Shown piece after piece: positions 26,581 through 38,324 of a stretch of 64,000 nt of DNA. The notes under the pieces are model-generated. The model had not been told where the DNA came from and searched no databases. It saw only the letters and a program-made list of their open reading frames with translations. Within the stretch, counting starts at the first letter, position 1. Each line of letters starts with the position of its first letter. The position numbers and the translations under genes were made by a program. The DNA comes from Azolla caroliniana (taxonomy: Eukaryota > Polypodiophyta), in assembly GCA_043228905.1 (NCBI GenBank), contig JBHGNT010000021.1, positions 7,564,001 through 7,628,000 of the forward strand. Direction: 5' to 3'.

Positions 26581-29326
26581 GCATGCTTTTACCCAATAAC
26601 TTACCAGCCGGCGAACGAGCAACCCTCATCCACTTACTCACCGATTACTAGGATGTATTCGCATGGTCTTAGACGGATATGAAGGGTTTGGACCCACAAT
26701 ACTACCAACACCAGATCCACCTTCTCCCGGACGCTCGGTCAGTTCAGCAAAGACGATACCGGATGAACCCCAATTATGCGGCTAAGGTCAAGGAAGAAAT
26801 AGACAAGCTCCTCTGAGTCGGGTTCATACGACTGGTAAAACGCACCACATGGTTAAGCCCAATCATAGTCGTCCCCACGAAAAACGGGAAAGTCCAAGTC
26901 TGTGTGGACTACCGCAAGCTTAATGTTGCAACGGTCACGGATGGATTCCCTCTCCCGTTCACGGATAGTGTTCTCGACACGGTGGCAGGTCACGAATGCT
27001 ACAACTTTCTAGACGGGTTTAGTGGGTACAACCAAATCAGAATGAACCCGGATGATCAAGAGAAAACAACATTTTTCGCGGAATGGGGTGTTTTCATGGG
27101 AGAAGTCATGATGTTCGGTTTAAAAACAGCGTCGGCTACGTTCCAGCGCATCATCACCGAAATTTTTAACGAGTATTTCCCAACGTTCATGCAAGTCTTT
27201 CTCAACGACTCCGTCGTATATGGACAGCGACTGGAACACATGACTCAGTTACGCCTCTGTCTTGATCGATGTCGCCAAGCTCGGTTAAGTTTAAACCCGG
27301 CAAAGTGTGCATTCTTGGTCACAAGCGGCAACCTACTCGGACACATTGTCAGTCAAGAAGGTATCACCATGAACCCGGATAAAGTACAAGCCATCCTAAA
27401 ATCCCCGGCACCCTCGAACGCAAAAGGCCTCAACCGATTTCTGGGACAAATCAGATGGCACAGCCGGATGTTACGCCACCTGGTCGATTTCGCAACAACA
27501 CTACACGCGGCGGTGCATCGACTCCCCTTTCAATGGACTTCAATTGAGGATGAGGCTTTCCAAGGATTGAAATTAATGCTTTCGCATGCCCCGGTTGTAC
27601 AGCCACCGAGATGGTCGGAACCTTTTCACGTCTTCGTGGACGCATCAGATATTGCCATCGGGAGCGCACTTATGCAATGCACGCCCCCAAATTGGTATCG
27701 GCCAGTGTATTATGCTAGCCGACGTCTCTTGGCCGCGGAAAAGAACTATTCAACCACCGAACAGGAGGCCCTCGGTATGATCTACAACATCAGTAAATTT
27801 CGGCATTACCTCTTAGGTCGAAAATTCACCTTTCACGTCGATCACTCGGCCCTACTCTACCTGGTTAATAAACAAGCCCTGACAAGTCGACTGGCTCGAT
27901 GGATGCTCCTATTACAAGAGTTTGATTTTCATATACAACATCGACCCGGAGTTCAACACGCCATCGCCGATTACCTAAGCCGCCTCGTGTCCGGAGACCC
28001 TATCGAGCCCACGTATGACGATCTACCCGATGCCTGCTTATTTCATCTCGCAACGCTAATCGACGACAAAGAAGATGAATGGATCACGGAGATGACCCAT
28101 TTCCTTAGTATTGGCTTGCCTCCCGACCACATGGCCCTCGATGTACGGAAACGACTCGCAATACGTAGCCGCAACTTTTGTCTAGTTTCCGACATCCTCT
28201 ATCACAAAGGCTCGGACGGAATATGGCGTCGGGCCATTCAACAATTCCAGAAGAAGGCCATCCTCCAAGAGGCCCACCTCGGAATCGTCGGCGGACACTA
28301 CGCCGGAGAGTCCACGGCAAGGAAAGTATGGCAGAGTGGTTTATGGTGGCCTACCACGAAAAAGGATGCCCACGAGATCTGCCGATAGTGCGACTCGTGC
28401 CAATGGTTGGGACACCCGATGGAACAAGCTCGAATGCCACACCAACCCATTCTTCCATTGGAACCATTTCAAAAATGGGGGTTAGATTTTGTGGTACCCT
28501 TCAAACTGGCCGCGGCCTGAACCGGTAATAAGTATATCATCGTCGCCACGGACTACTGCACAAAATGGGCGAGGCAAAGGCTTTATGAGACAACACGGCA
28601 GCATCCATGGCCAAATTCGTGTACGAACATCTTTGGTGCCGTTATGGATGCCCAATTGAGCTCGTTAGTGACCACGGTGGGCACTTTATAAACCATATAA
28701 TACGCGAGCTTACGACTCACTACGCAGTGGTACATAAGAAAAGCACACCATACTACCCGAAGGCAAACGGATTGGCAGAATTGACTAACAAAATTCTCCA
28801 AACAATCCTAAAGAAGATCGTCAACAAGAACCGCACCGATTGGGATGACAAGCTCCAGAGTGCACTATGGGTTTACCGCACGACATTGAAAACGAGCATT
28901 CAATCCACCCCCTTTCGGATGGCTTTTGGTCTAGAAGCCGTTATGCCCATCGAGTTCCAAGTCCTGAGTCCCCGAGTGCAAGTTAAAGCACACCTACCCG
29001 AGGCCCAATCCGAATAATTGAGGCTGGAACAACTCCTCGAACTTGGCGAGGACCGAGTAGCGAGCATGGCCCAACTTGAACAACGCCAGCGCCAACGGAA
29101 AGCCTTTGTGGACCGACATCGGAAAGGATTGGAACAAGAACTGACCATAGGCAAACCGGTCCTTGTTTTCCAGACACGACTCGGTGCTATGCTAGGAAAG
29201 TTACGATTTCGATGGACCGGCCCCTTCTGGATTATTGACGAGTTTAACGGCACATTCCAGCTCGGCACCCTCGCCGGGGAAATAGTCAAAAGCTGGGTGA
29301 ATGGATTCCAACTACAATCGTACTAA
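26581..29326 (+). pseudogene. gypsy-A reverse transcriptase, RNase H and integrase (degenerate)
   Basis: This resumes the pol frame broken at 3234. LPAGERATLIHLLTDY and DVFAWS mark the RT run-up and contain stops. RT follows (KVQVCVDYRKLN, FLDGFSGYNQIRMNP), but the catalytic YxDD reads FLND near 27200. RNase H is at about 27620-27990 (VFVDASDIAIGSAL). Integrase has GGHYAGEST and CDSCQWLG finger parts separated by a stop at 28387, then LDFVVPF, SDHGGHF and LAELTNK, and ends KSWVNGFQLQSY at 29326. Several stops and frameshifts make it inactive. There is no chromodomain; the RT type is that of non-chromovirus plant Ty3 elements. Confidence 0.9.
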
Positions 29327-29989
29327 GGAAATACCCCAGCCAACCCTTTCGCCGAGTCTCACGGCACGGACGTGGCCACGAAGGAGGCCACGCATCCCCC
29401 TGGGTAAGGACCCACCAGCATTCCAAAGTAGACATTAGGTAGGATTAGGCATAGTTTTAGCAATTAGTTAGTTCCACCTACACCGCCTACCACCTCACCC
29501 AAATCACGTCAGGTTAGAGGCCCCCATTAGTCACTTTCACATTCACTTAAGTATTTAAATGCACATGCACAGCACCCAAGGCACAACACTAACTCCCTAG
29601 GACACGTGGTCATAATATCCTATTATGGCATCCACGCCCAAGAATCTCCAGGCTCCTCTTCATGCACAAAACCCTAGGCGTTCGCTAAAAAACTGTTACC
29701 TAAGCCCACTCCACACACAGACGTTTTCTTGCACACCCAACATTCATCGCTTCCAACCTCTCAAACTTCCTCTCGCTCTCAGCGCGTTCATCGCTCCCAC
29801 CGCTCTTTCTCACAAGCCCTCTCTTGCCCTCGTAGCCCCGTTGTTGCATCACAACCATCTCCTTCCCTCACTCTGTCTCAGCCTGGTGGAATCCTCCTTC
29901 CCCAATCTTCCACACAGTAGAACCCCGAGTCCAGTATGCCTCTTGCAGCTTCACAGGAAACCCGCTCCTGGCTTCAGGAATGAGGCTTG
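29327..29989 (+). other. gypsy-A spacer between integrase and the accessory region
   Basis: About 660 bases without recognisable protein similarity. A CACGGACGTGGCC near 29362 resembles CACGGACGTGCC just before the 3' LTR of gypsy-N (14011-14022). A TATTTAAAT near 29552 and CT/CA-rich DNA to about 29900 could be promoter and leader for the accessory ORF; this is conjecture. The ORF at 29625-30002 has low-complexity composition and is not called. Confidence 0.4.
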
Positions 29990-32871
29990 GGTGGTTATTT
30001 AAAGGTGATCGATACCCCAGCGCACCCTGATGCCCAAGCGGTCGCACGACGTATCCACCCAGACACAGTCACCAACAATATGATTCGTGTTGCCTTGGAC
30101 CTGAAACGAGGAGGTGACCATGAGGTGGAGATTCCCCCTTCCACGACCCTGAAGGAATACTTTGGTGCGTATTCCATATCTAGTAAAGCCTACCGCACCT
30201 ACGGTGGATCCAACAAGGCATTCGGGGAACTCACTCGCATCCTAATGGAGTAAGCATTCGTGCATACCAACCCTACCAGTATGCCACAGAGCAAAGCGAC
30301 GATCATCATCAGTGCTTACGAGGGAAATAAAATCGACTGGGGAATCATCACAGGCGAAGGAATCAGGGCGGCACTCGAATCCTTCCAAACCGGTAAGCGT
30401 CTGTTGCTTGTGATCAACCACTTCCTTACAGTCCTCTACCCACCTCCTTCGGTTTCCCCTCATCGCATCCTGATCTCTCCGCCACCACCATGGAAATAAC
30501 ACAGGCAAATTTTGAAGATAACTCGGGAAGAATGGGAAGGATCCTCGTCTTCTCCACCTCCCCTAGGCGTTCGGCACCCCCCTTCCGCCTTAGCCCCACC
30601 CCCACCAAAAACACAAAGACAGCGGGCGGTGACAGCAACCTGTGTCGAATGGGATGAGGCCGAGGAGGCCATCCCCGAGGAAGTCACCATACGCTAGACA
30701 CCACCAAGGACAGCAATGACCTCTCCTCAACCGAGCCCACGACCCACCAGCCAGCAACCCTCAGCCATCCGGCAGTAGAAGAGGAAACAGGCCGAGGAGC
30801 CAACACCACCGACCCCGGACGCGTAGGACCATCCGCCAAAAAGACGCCATATCATTCGAGAGGCAACATAGAAATCGAAGGCGACCAACGGCAGAAATCA
30901 AAAGAGGCTAGCCCCCCCTCCACGGACATAGTACCAGCGGAGTCATGGCTCCAAGTCGGAACGATTGAGCATGGCCAAACCACGCAGATATAAGAGGAGG
31001 AAGTCCTCGGGTACAAAGATCTCCCTGCGGAGGCATACGAGTTCAGTGCCCTACTTCGACTAGGCACAACTTACGAGTTAATGGATTTCCTCGTGCGCGC
31101 CCAAGTAGCTATCGCCGCTCGTATGGCCGAGGAGCATGCCGAAACAAAGATGATCCAACGCACGCTAATGGGTGAAATCGAACCTCACGAGGATCGAGCC
31201 TTACAAAAGATAGGACAGAAGAAGCAAGTACAGAATGCTTCGCTTCTCATGGAACTACCGGATCTTAACATGGCCTTAGTCGAGGCATATCGCAATCTAC
31301 ACCACACTACTCAGGCAGCGAAGGACATGGCCTGACGTATCAAAACGGCGCATCATCAAGACAAACGGGCTACCAACCTATGGCAAGTTGCCGAGGAGAA
31401 ACTGGCGACACTCACGCAGCAACAACCGCCCTTAATCCTCCCTGCGCCGAGTGAAGTTGTCTCACCAGCCACTCTTCCGAACCCGAGCCTGAGTGCTGAA
31501 GGTACCGTAGCACACAAAGACGACACCGCCCACCCCACGGTAGCCACGGCCGAGGCCAGCACAATGACAGAATCGGTACAGGCAAGTGAGCCATCGTCAC
31601 GGGCAGATATCAGCCCGCACCCCCAAACCAGCCACACCTCGACACAAACGCCACCACCTCCGGAAGTCATGGAATGAGTGACACAAACAGACAAGGAGTC
31701 CTCGGCACAACTTCAGCAAGCGGCAACCCAGACAGGGCCTCCCCTTAGGGACTACCAGGAGGAGCTTCACGCCCAGATCGTGTTGGCTGAAATGGCCGAA
31801 CAACATCACAACAACATTCTTGGCCAGCAACGAGAACAAGTTGCGAGCCGCGAAGCGGACCTCAAGCGTTTGCTTGTTGAAAGGTCGGTTGCGCTTGAAA
31901 CAGGAGAACGAATGGTGATGACCCTCCAAGTCTCGATCACTGAGGCTAAGGAACGTTTCATCAAAGAAACCGAGCGGAATAACCAACGAGAACAAGAGCT
32001 CTTTGCCGACAACCAGGAATTACGTCGTCATCAACGAGCCTTCCAGGACATGGCCAACGAACACATGCAGAAGTGGAGGATCTCGGAGGAGCAACGAGCA
32101 AAAATTTCCGATGCATATCACCAGCTACAATCCAAGCACATCGTCGTCAAAGAACAACACCGGGACACTTGGCAACTGGGATGGGACGAAACTATAGTTC
32201 AGCTCACCAACCGTTATGAGCAGACCATCGCGCTCATCACAGAAAAAGCAAAAGATAATCAAGCTACATTAGCACTCTTCACCCACAAGACCCATGAAGA
32301 AGCCAAGGCCGCAAGGGAGGCACTGGAAGTTCATCGCGTGAGCATCGGCATGGACGATACCAAAATCAAGACCCTAATCCACAAGTATCGCCAACAATTC
32401 ACCACGAAGATCAAGGAAACGCTTGACCCTATTTGGCAGGAGTGGTCAGCCCAATCCGCGGACCTACACATACTACGCGCGAATGCCGAGAACCGACGGA
32501 AGGAGGGCCGAGGGTTGTACAAGATGGATGACACTAGCATCCAGTCCCTCCGTGAGGACTTAACGGAAGAATATCATAGCTTGGCAACATCCCACACCGC
32601 GGCCATCGAGCAACTCTTGGAGGAATTCAACGACGATCTAATGGTGTTTCGTTTAGAGGCCGAAGCGTACGAGGAAGAACGACTCGCTACCGGGAGTCAC
32701 AGAGCTCCCACAAACACCGAGCAAGGAACCGCGTCACTCCCCACAGCAGCTAGACCGGAGGAGTCTGCTCCTACCGACGTTCACATCCCACCGGAACCAC
32801 AGACTATAACCTCAACCCTGCCTGCATCGGTCCCAACAGAGGAGGGCACACACGCCAACACCGCCAATAAC
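29990..32871 (+). pseudogene. gypsy-A accessory region behind integrase (degenerate)
   Basis: The first part (about 30020-30400: TTLKEYFGAYSISSKAYRTY, IIISAYEGNKIDWGIITGEG) aligns with the C-terminal domain of gypsy-N ORF1. The second part (31060-32700: LMDFLVRAQVAIAARMAEEH, LMGEIEPHEDRALQKIGQKK, long coiled coil to about 32690) aligns with gypsy-N ORF2. Order and spacing are the same as in gypsy-N. Stops at 30251, 30497, 31333 and 31676, among others, break it. The region ends at a junction with copia-A near 32872, so the end of ORF2, the polypurine tract and the 3' LTR are missing. Confidence 0.85.
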
Positions 32872-33271
32872 CCGGCAAGACACATCCTCGGTATAAAGAT
32901 TAGTCGGCATCGCGATACAGGACAACTTTTCTTGTCTCAAACTGACTACATCGAACATGTCTGGGAACGCTTCAACATGCACTCAGCCAAGTCTGCTTCG
33001 ACCCCGCTCCCCATTAACCTTCGGTTGTCTCAACGAAACTGCCCGACATCCTGTCCGAAGGGGGAAGATATGAAGTCGGTACTGTATGCACCGGCAATCG
33101 GCTCCCTAATGTACGCAATGGTCACAACACGGCCTGATATTTCTCACGCCATAGGAGTCGTCAGCAGATTCATGCACAACCCAAGCCGATCGCACTAGAA
33201 TGCAGTCAAGCATGTGTTCTGATATCTAGCTGGCACAAAAGACCACGACATTCTTTTTGGCCCGAACTCAA
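32872..33271 (+). pseudogene. copia-A reverse transcriptase fragment (middle piece)
   Basis: ARHILGIKISRHRDTGQLFL through GVVSRFMHNPSRSH continues the reverse transcriptase begun at 1-393. About 32 residues including YVDD are missing at the gypsy-A junction. Stops occur at about 33196 and 33221. The piece ends at the CTCAA duplication (33267-33271) of copia-B. Confidence 0.9.
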
Positions 33272-33545
33272 TGTTGGAAGCAATGTCGTCTGTGCGGAAG
33301 ATCAAGAAGCATTCGATTCCTGTTTATTCCCTGCGTATGACAGTTTGTAGGTCGTTGCACAGAGAGAGAGAGAGACACAAAAGACTCTATATTTCATAAA
33401 CAAGAATACAACAACCAACCACACAAAGAGGTTACAAGGTCACTATATATAGTGACCGACTTAGGGCAACTGCCCTTTATGCTAATTACATAAATGGCCA
33501 AAACGGGATGGTGTGAATACGTCCATTATACACAGGTATTCGACA
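33272..33545 (-). repeat. 3' LTR of copia-B
   Basis: 274 bp, TGTTGGAAGC to GTATTCGACA in window orientation; identical by eye to 38325-38598. It includes a short GA run and a palindromic ACTATATATAGT. Confidence 0.97.
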
Positions 33546-33554
33546 CTCCCCCGT
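33546..33554 (-). promoter_or_regulatory. Polypurine tract of copia-B
   Basis: On the minus strand ACGGGGGAG directly precedes the 3' LTR, behind the polyprotein stop codon. Confidence 0.8.
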
Positions 33555-33738
33555 AATGGGCGTATACATGGGTTATCTAAGATTACAGGTATAGTCTTAG
33601 GTTCTCGGACATATCAGCTTTGTTCGAGTCGGCAGGGTCCGAAGGCAGAAGACCGAACTGGTCGGGTCGGAACAGTTGAAGCCGATCATTAAGGAACTGA
33701 TGTCGGTTGTCGGGAACCATCCTGCTCTGTGTCCGGCT

Positions 33739-36700
33739 CTAACCGGACTGGTTTGTCGTTACGCCCATCTGATGCCGAAGAGACCGAAAACGGTCTGCCG
33801 AAAGACACTTGGTCATTCCATCTGCGACATTGTCGGTTGTGGATATTTTCTCTAGACCGATTTTCCCTGAAATGACGCAGTCCCGAACGAAGTGATATCG
33901 AACATCGATATGTTTGGAGGCGTTGTGGTGAACCGGATTTTTCGACAAGGCAACAGCACCTTGACTGTCGCTGTAGACAACTGGAGCCGAGTCATGTTCG
34001 ACTTGTCGAAACGTGTGCGCCAGCCGACCGAGCCACAAAGCTTCTTTTGCTGCGTCGGACGCAGCTACATATTCTGCTTCGGTCGTTGAGGTCGCTGTGC
34101 ACTCCTGAAGTTTCGACTTCCACGAGATTGCTCCATTGCCGAATTTGAAGCAGTATCCGGTTGTTGATTTCCGACTGTCTATACAGCCGGCGAAGTCCGA
34201 GTCGGTGTAACCGACTACGCCTGAGGTTCGGTTCGGACCGAAAAGAATGCCGTGATCTTTTGTGCCAGCCAGATATCTGAACACATGCTTGACTGCGTTC
34301 CAATGCGATCGGCCAGGATTGTGCATAAATCTGCTAACGACTCCTACGGCATGAGAGATGTCAGGCCGTGTCGCGACCATCAGGTACATAAGGGAGCCGA
34401 CTGCCGGTGCATACGGTACTGACTTCATATCTTCCCCCTCCGAACCGGATGTCGGGCAGTCTCGCTGAGAGAGCCGAAGATTCATAGGGAGTGGGGTTGA
34501 AGCAGATTTGGCTGATTGCATGTTGAAGCGTTCCAAGACACGTCCGATATAGTCGGTCTGAGACAAAAAAAGATGTCGTTTATCGCGATGCCGACTAATC
34601 TTCATGCCAAGGATGTGTCGTGCCGGACCGAGGTCCTTCATGGCAAACTTCAACCGCAGTTGCCGAACGAGATCGGCAAGTTCGCCCGCGTGGCGGCCAG
34701 AAATTAGCATGTCGTCCACGTAAATGATGAGGAAGATGGGTGATCCATCTTGAGCTGTATTGGTGAAGAGACAATGGTCCTCATCGCTTTTGGAGAAGCC
34801 GATCGATTGGATGAAGTCGTCGAACTTCTTGTACCATTGTCGCGGTGCCTGTTTGAGGCCGTATAGACTCTTCCTGAGTCGGCAGACTAGATGTTCTTGG
34901 CCAGTTGCCACGAAGCCTTTTGGCTGCTCCATATAAATTTCCTCCTCGAGATCACCATGGAGGAAGGCTGTTTTGACATCTAGCTGAATCAGCTCCAAGT
35001 TGTCGGCTGCCACGACGCCGAGCAGAAAACGAAGGGTTGTCATTTTCACCACTGGTGAAAAAATCTCGTCGAAGTCGACGCCATATTCTTGTCGGAAGCC
35101 CTTCGCAACTAATCTGGCCTTGTACTTTGGGGTGGTCGAATCAGACGTCTCTTTTAGTCGATAAACCCACTTGCAAGGAAGAGCACGTCGGTTCCTAGGT
35201 AATTCGACCAGATCCCAAGTCTTGTTTGCACGGATGGAGTGCATTTCCGACTCCATCGCCAGATGCCAGGTGGCCGAATCGACAGATGTCGATGCTTCTT
35301 CGTAAGACGTCGGTTCGCCGGCGTCGGTGAAGAAAATTCCAGGAGAATACCTCTCCGGAGGTTGCGACAGTCTCTCGGATCGTCGAGGTATGATTGGACT
35401 GGTCGCATCGGGTATCGAGGTCGGATGGTCCGAAACCGAATCATTCGGCTGTGCCGAGTCAGAGTTGTCCGAGTCGGTAGGATAAGGTTCAGCTACCCGT
35501 GAAGCTGACCGTGTGTTAAGAGCGGGGCCTTCTTGAAGGGTCGGCACATCGGAGAATGTTACCCTTCGGACTTCGATCGGTTTTTCGACTGATGGATTCA
35601 TAGCCGACTCGTTGAACACAACGTCCGAACTTCGAACGATTTGTCTGCGTTCGGGGTCCCAGAGTCGGTATCCCATTTCGCCGTCTGATCCATATCCAAG
35701 GAAAATGCATTTCCTGGACCGAGGTGCAAGTTTTCGGCGATCATCTTTCGGAATAAGGGCGTACGCCTCGCATCCGAAGATCCTCAGCTTGTCGTAATTC
35801 GGCTTGCTGCCGATCCATAGTTCCTGAGGAATTTGAAGTCCTAGAGGTCTACTTGGCGACATATTGATTATGTGTACTGCCGTGAGTAGAGCCTCTGCCC
35901 AGAAGCCATCCGACAGTCCGGAGTGTTGGAGCATGGAAACTATCCTTTCTTGGATTGTCCGATTCATTCGTTCTGCAATCCCGTTTTGCTCCGGACTGTG
36001 TGGTGCCGTAAATTCATGTCGGATGCCGCGTTGTCGGCAGAATTTGACGAATTCGTCGGATTTGAACTCTCCCCCATTATCGGTCCGAAGGCATTTCAGC
36101 TTTCGGTCGGTTTGATTTTCTACCATAGCGAGCCAATCGGTGAAGATCGAGAAGACACGATCTTTGGTGCGAATTGGATAAGCCCACACCTTTCGAGTCG
36201 AGTCGTCAATAAAAGTGACGAAGTAAGAGGCACCGCCTAGAGACTGATGCGGCATTGGGCCACAGACGTCCGAATGGACTAGATCGAGAGGTCTCGTTTC
36301 TCTTGGTGCGGATGTCGGGTGTGATGCGGCTGCTTGTTTGCCATACTGGCAATGCTCGCAGAATTGATGGTCCGAGAAGGAGAGTTTGGGGATGTATCCG
36401 GCTCTGGATAGGTGCGTGATGCCGGCCTTGCTGAGGTGTCCTAATCTTCGGTGCCATAGTGATGACACAGGAATATCCACCAAAAACAGGTTACCCTCTC
36501 TGAGTGTAACATGTAACGGATACAAGGAGTGTATCTTAGGTCCTCTAGCAAGCAGGAGGTTCCCCTTGTGGAGTGTCCACCCTCCCGAAGAAAACCCGGC
36601 ACGAATGCCGTCTTCATCTAGTTGTCCGACTGAGATCAATGGCCTTGAGAGCTCGGGTACATGTCGGACATTGTGGAGTACAAGTGTTGAGCCACCTGCA

Positions 36701-37755
36701 AGGTTGAGCTCTACTGTGCCGATTCCGATGATGTCACAGTGTTGCGAGTTACCGACTCGAACTGAGTCGGAGTGACGGATCGTATATTGCCGAAATTGGG
36801 ATCGATGAGGAGTCACGTGAAATGACGCGCCCGAATCTAAGAGCCATGTGCTCGACTCTTCAGTCGTGAGTAGAACTTCTGATCCGACTGGATTTTCGAT
36901 TGATAGTATATTCGGGTCGTCTGGTAGCACATCAGCTGAGAAGCTGACGTAGTTGACCTCCTCATGCCGGCCACTCTTCTTGTTGTTCTTGTTCTTGAGT
37001 GCGCGGCAGTCGGCTTTGATGTGTCCGGGTTTCTTGCAATAGTTGCAGATTCGGTTATCCCGTGACTGGCTCCGTCTTCGCTGATTGTTCGGCGGTCGTG
37101 AGGAATCTCTTCCTCGTATGTTCGATCGGTCTGTCGAACCTTGTACTACGTAAGCGTCGTCTGTTGAGTCTTTGGCAAAAGACTTTCTCCGAGCTGCTTC
37201 GGTCAGAATTGCGCTCGTGACTTCGGAGTATTTGACAGCCGTGGTTGACGCGTTGCACACGGTTGTGACGAAAGTTTCCCATGATGAGGGAAGGCTACTC
37301 ATGAGTATCATTGCTCTGAGTTCATCCTCGATTGCCGTCCCCTGTGACGAGATTTGGGAGCTTATGCTTTCGTACTCATTGAGGTGTGCTTGAACCGAAT
37401 CGGACTCTTTCATCCGCAAGTTGTAGAGGCGCCGGATCAGAAACATCTTTGTTGCGGCGACCTTCTTTTCGTAAGTGTCCGACAGTGTTTTCCACAGTTC
37501 GAATGCTGTCGTACACGATTGCACTGTGAAGTATACTGATTCCGATAGGTGCATCCGAATCGTGGCGCGGACGATTCTGTCCAGCTTTTGCCACTCAATT
37601 GGTTTGTATCCATCTGGAGGTTCTTCATTTTCGATGGGATCGATCTGCCCCTTGACTATGAGATAGTCCTGCATTTGTTCCTTCCAGAAGTTGAAGTTCG
37701 ATCCATCGAACTTTCGTAGACTCATTTCTGACGAGCCGGATGTTGATGCCATCAA
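33739..37755 (-). CDS. copia-B Gag-Pol polyprotein (1338 aa, intact)
   Basis: A single frame holds all Ty1/copia domains in copia order. The Gag domain is at the N-terminus (KFDGSNFNFWKEQMQDYL), with a CCHC knuckle CNYCKKPGHIKADC at about 236-249. Protease has LLDSGASFH near 303. Integrase has the H-H-C-C finger (HRRLGHLSKAG, CEHCQYGKQ), D in HSDVCGP near 495, D in RTDNGGEF near 560 and E in EQNGIAER near 590. RT includes DVKTAFLHGDLEEEIYM and YVDDM near 1013. RNase H has YTDSDFAG near 1186 and TEAEYVAASDA near 1226. The product copies the element RNA into DNA and integrates it. No stop or missing catalytic residue was seen. The start is the ATG pair 270 bases inside the 5' LTR. Confidence 0.97.
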   Translation of the reverse strand: MMASTSGSSEMSLRKFDGSNFNFWKEQMQDYLIVKGQIDPIENEEPPDGYKPIEWQKLDRIVRATIRMHLSESVYFTVQSCTTAFELWKTLSDTYEKKVAATKMFLIRRLYNLRMKESDSVQAHLNEYESISSQISSQGTAIEDELRAMILMSSLPSSWETFVTTVCNASTTAVKYSEVTSAILTEAARRKSFAKDSTDDAYVVQGSTDRSNIRGRDSSRPPNNQRRRSQSRDNRICNYCKKPGHIKADCRALKNKNNKKSGRHEEVNYVSFSADVLPDDPNILSIENPVGSEVLLTTEESSTWLLDSGASFHVTPHRSQFRQYTIRHSDSVRVGNSQHCDIIGIGTVELNLAGGSTLVLHNVRHVPELSRPLISVGQLDEDGIRAGFSSGGWTLHKGNLLLARGPKIHSLYPLHVTLREGNLFLVDIPVSSLWHRRLGHLSKAGITHLSRAGYIPKLSFSDHQFCEHCQYGKQAAASHPTSAPRETRPLDLVHSDVCGPMPHQSLGGASYFVTFIDDSTRKVWAYPIRTKDRVFSIFTDWLAMVENQTDRKLKCLRTDNGGEFKSDEFVKFCRQRGIRHEFTAPHSPEQNGIAERMNRTIQERIVSMLQHSGLSDGFWAEALLTAVHIINMSPSRPLGLQIPQELWIGSKPNYDKLRIFGCEAYALIPKDDRRKLAPRSRKCIFLGYGSDGEMGYRLWDPERRQIVRSSDVVFNESAMNPSVEKPIEVRRVTFSDVPTLQEGPALNTRSASRVAEPYPTDSDNSDSAQPNDSVSDHPTSIPDATSPIIPRRSERLSQPPERYSPGIFFTDAGEPTSYEEASTSVDSATWHLAMESEMHSIRANKTWDLVELPRNRRALPCKWVYRLKETSDSTTPKYKARLVAKGFRQEYGVDFDEIFSPVVKMTTLRFLLGVVAADNLELIQLDVKTAFLHGDLEEEIYMEQPKGFVATGQEHLVCRLRKSLYGLKQAPRQWYKKFDDFIQSIGFSKSDEDHCLFTNTAQDGSPIFLIIYVDDMLISGRHAGELADLVRQLRLKFAMKDLGPARHILGMKISRHRDKRHLFLSQTDYIGRVLERFNMQSAKSASTPLPMNLRLSQRDCPTSGSEGEDMKSVPYAPAVGSLMYLMVATRPDISHAVGVVSRFMHNPGRSHWNAVKHVFRYLAGTKDHGILFGPNRTSGVVGYTDSDFAGCIDSRKSTTGYCFKFGNGAISWKSKLQECTATSTTEAEYVAASDAAKEALWLGRLAHTFRQVEHDSAPVVYSDSQGAVALSKNPVHHNASKHIDVRYHFVRDCVISGKIGLEKISTTDNVADGMTKCLSADRFRSLRHQMGVTTNQSG

Positions 37756-38310
37756 ATTCGGTTTCAGTTGACGAAGCTCGGTTCGAAGTTGACTACGAAC
37801 CTTGTTGGAGTGCAGCCGGTTGGCTCACCCGATATCGTTCTAGTCAGATTTGAACCCGAGTCGGTTCGGCTTCGGAACTTGCTCGAATTGACTTCGGTAG
37901 CTTGAGGGACAGAACCGACTGGTCTTCCCGAATGTTGCCGAGTCGGAGCCTGGTTCGTTTCGGATATATATGCCGAGTACCGATTATTAAAACCGATTAT
38001 CTGAACCGATTTTGCTTCGGTTGACTGCAGCGACGAGAGAGACGGATCCGACTGATCCTCCCGAATGTCGATCAGCCAGATGAAGCACGAATTTGGGTTG
38101 TTGTCAGAGTTGCACAAGGGGATTTCACCTCAAGCGGTTACGATCACGGGGAGCGGAGTACAACCTGCTGGCTTACTCCAAACAAAGATGATCTAACGCG
38201 ATGAGATGCAAACCTGGTTTTTCTTCTTCTTCTCTCTTCTTTGAATGACGCAGGAAACCGAATGCAGAGACGACGGCCGACAGCGGATTGAGGGACCGAC
38301 TACTGTGCAG

Positions 38311-38322
38311 GCTCTGATACCA
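38311..38322 (-). promoter_or_regulatory. Primer binding site of copia-B
   Basis: On the minus strand TGGTATCAGAGC follows the 5' LTR by two bases. This is the common plant copia site complementary to the 3' end of initiator tRNA-Met. Confidence 0.92.
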
Positions 38323-38324
38323 GA

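Noticed and set aside
29625-30002. 125-codon ORF in the gypsy-A spacer
   Set aside because: Serine/leucine/proline/histidine-rich composition of CT/CA-rich DNA; no counterpart in gypsy-N.
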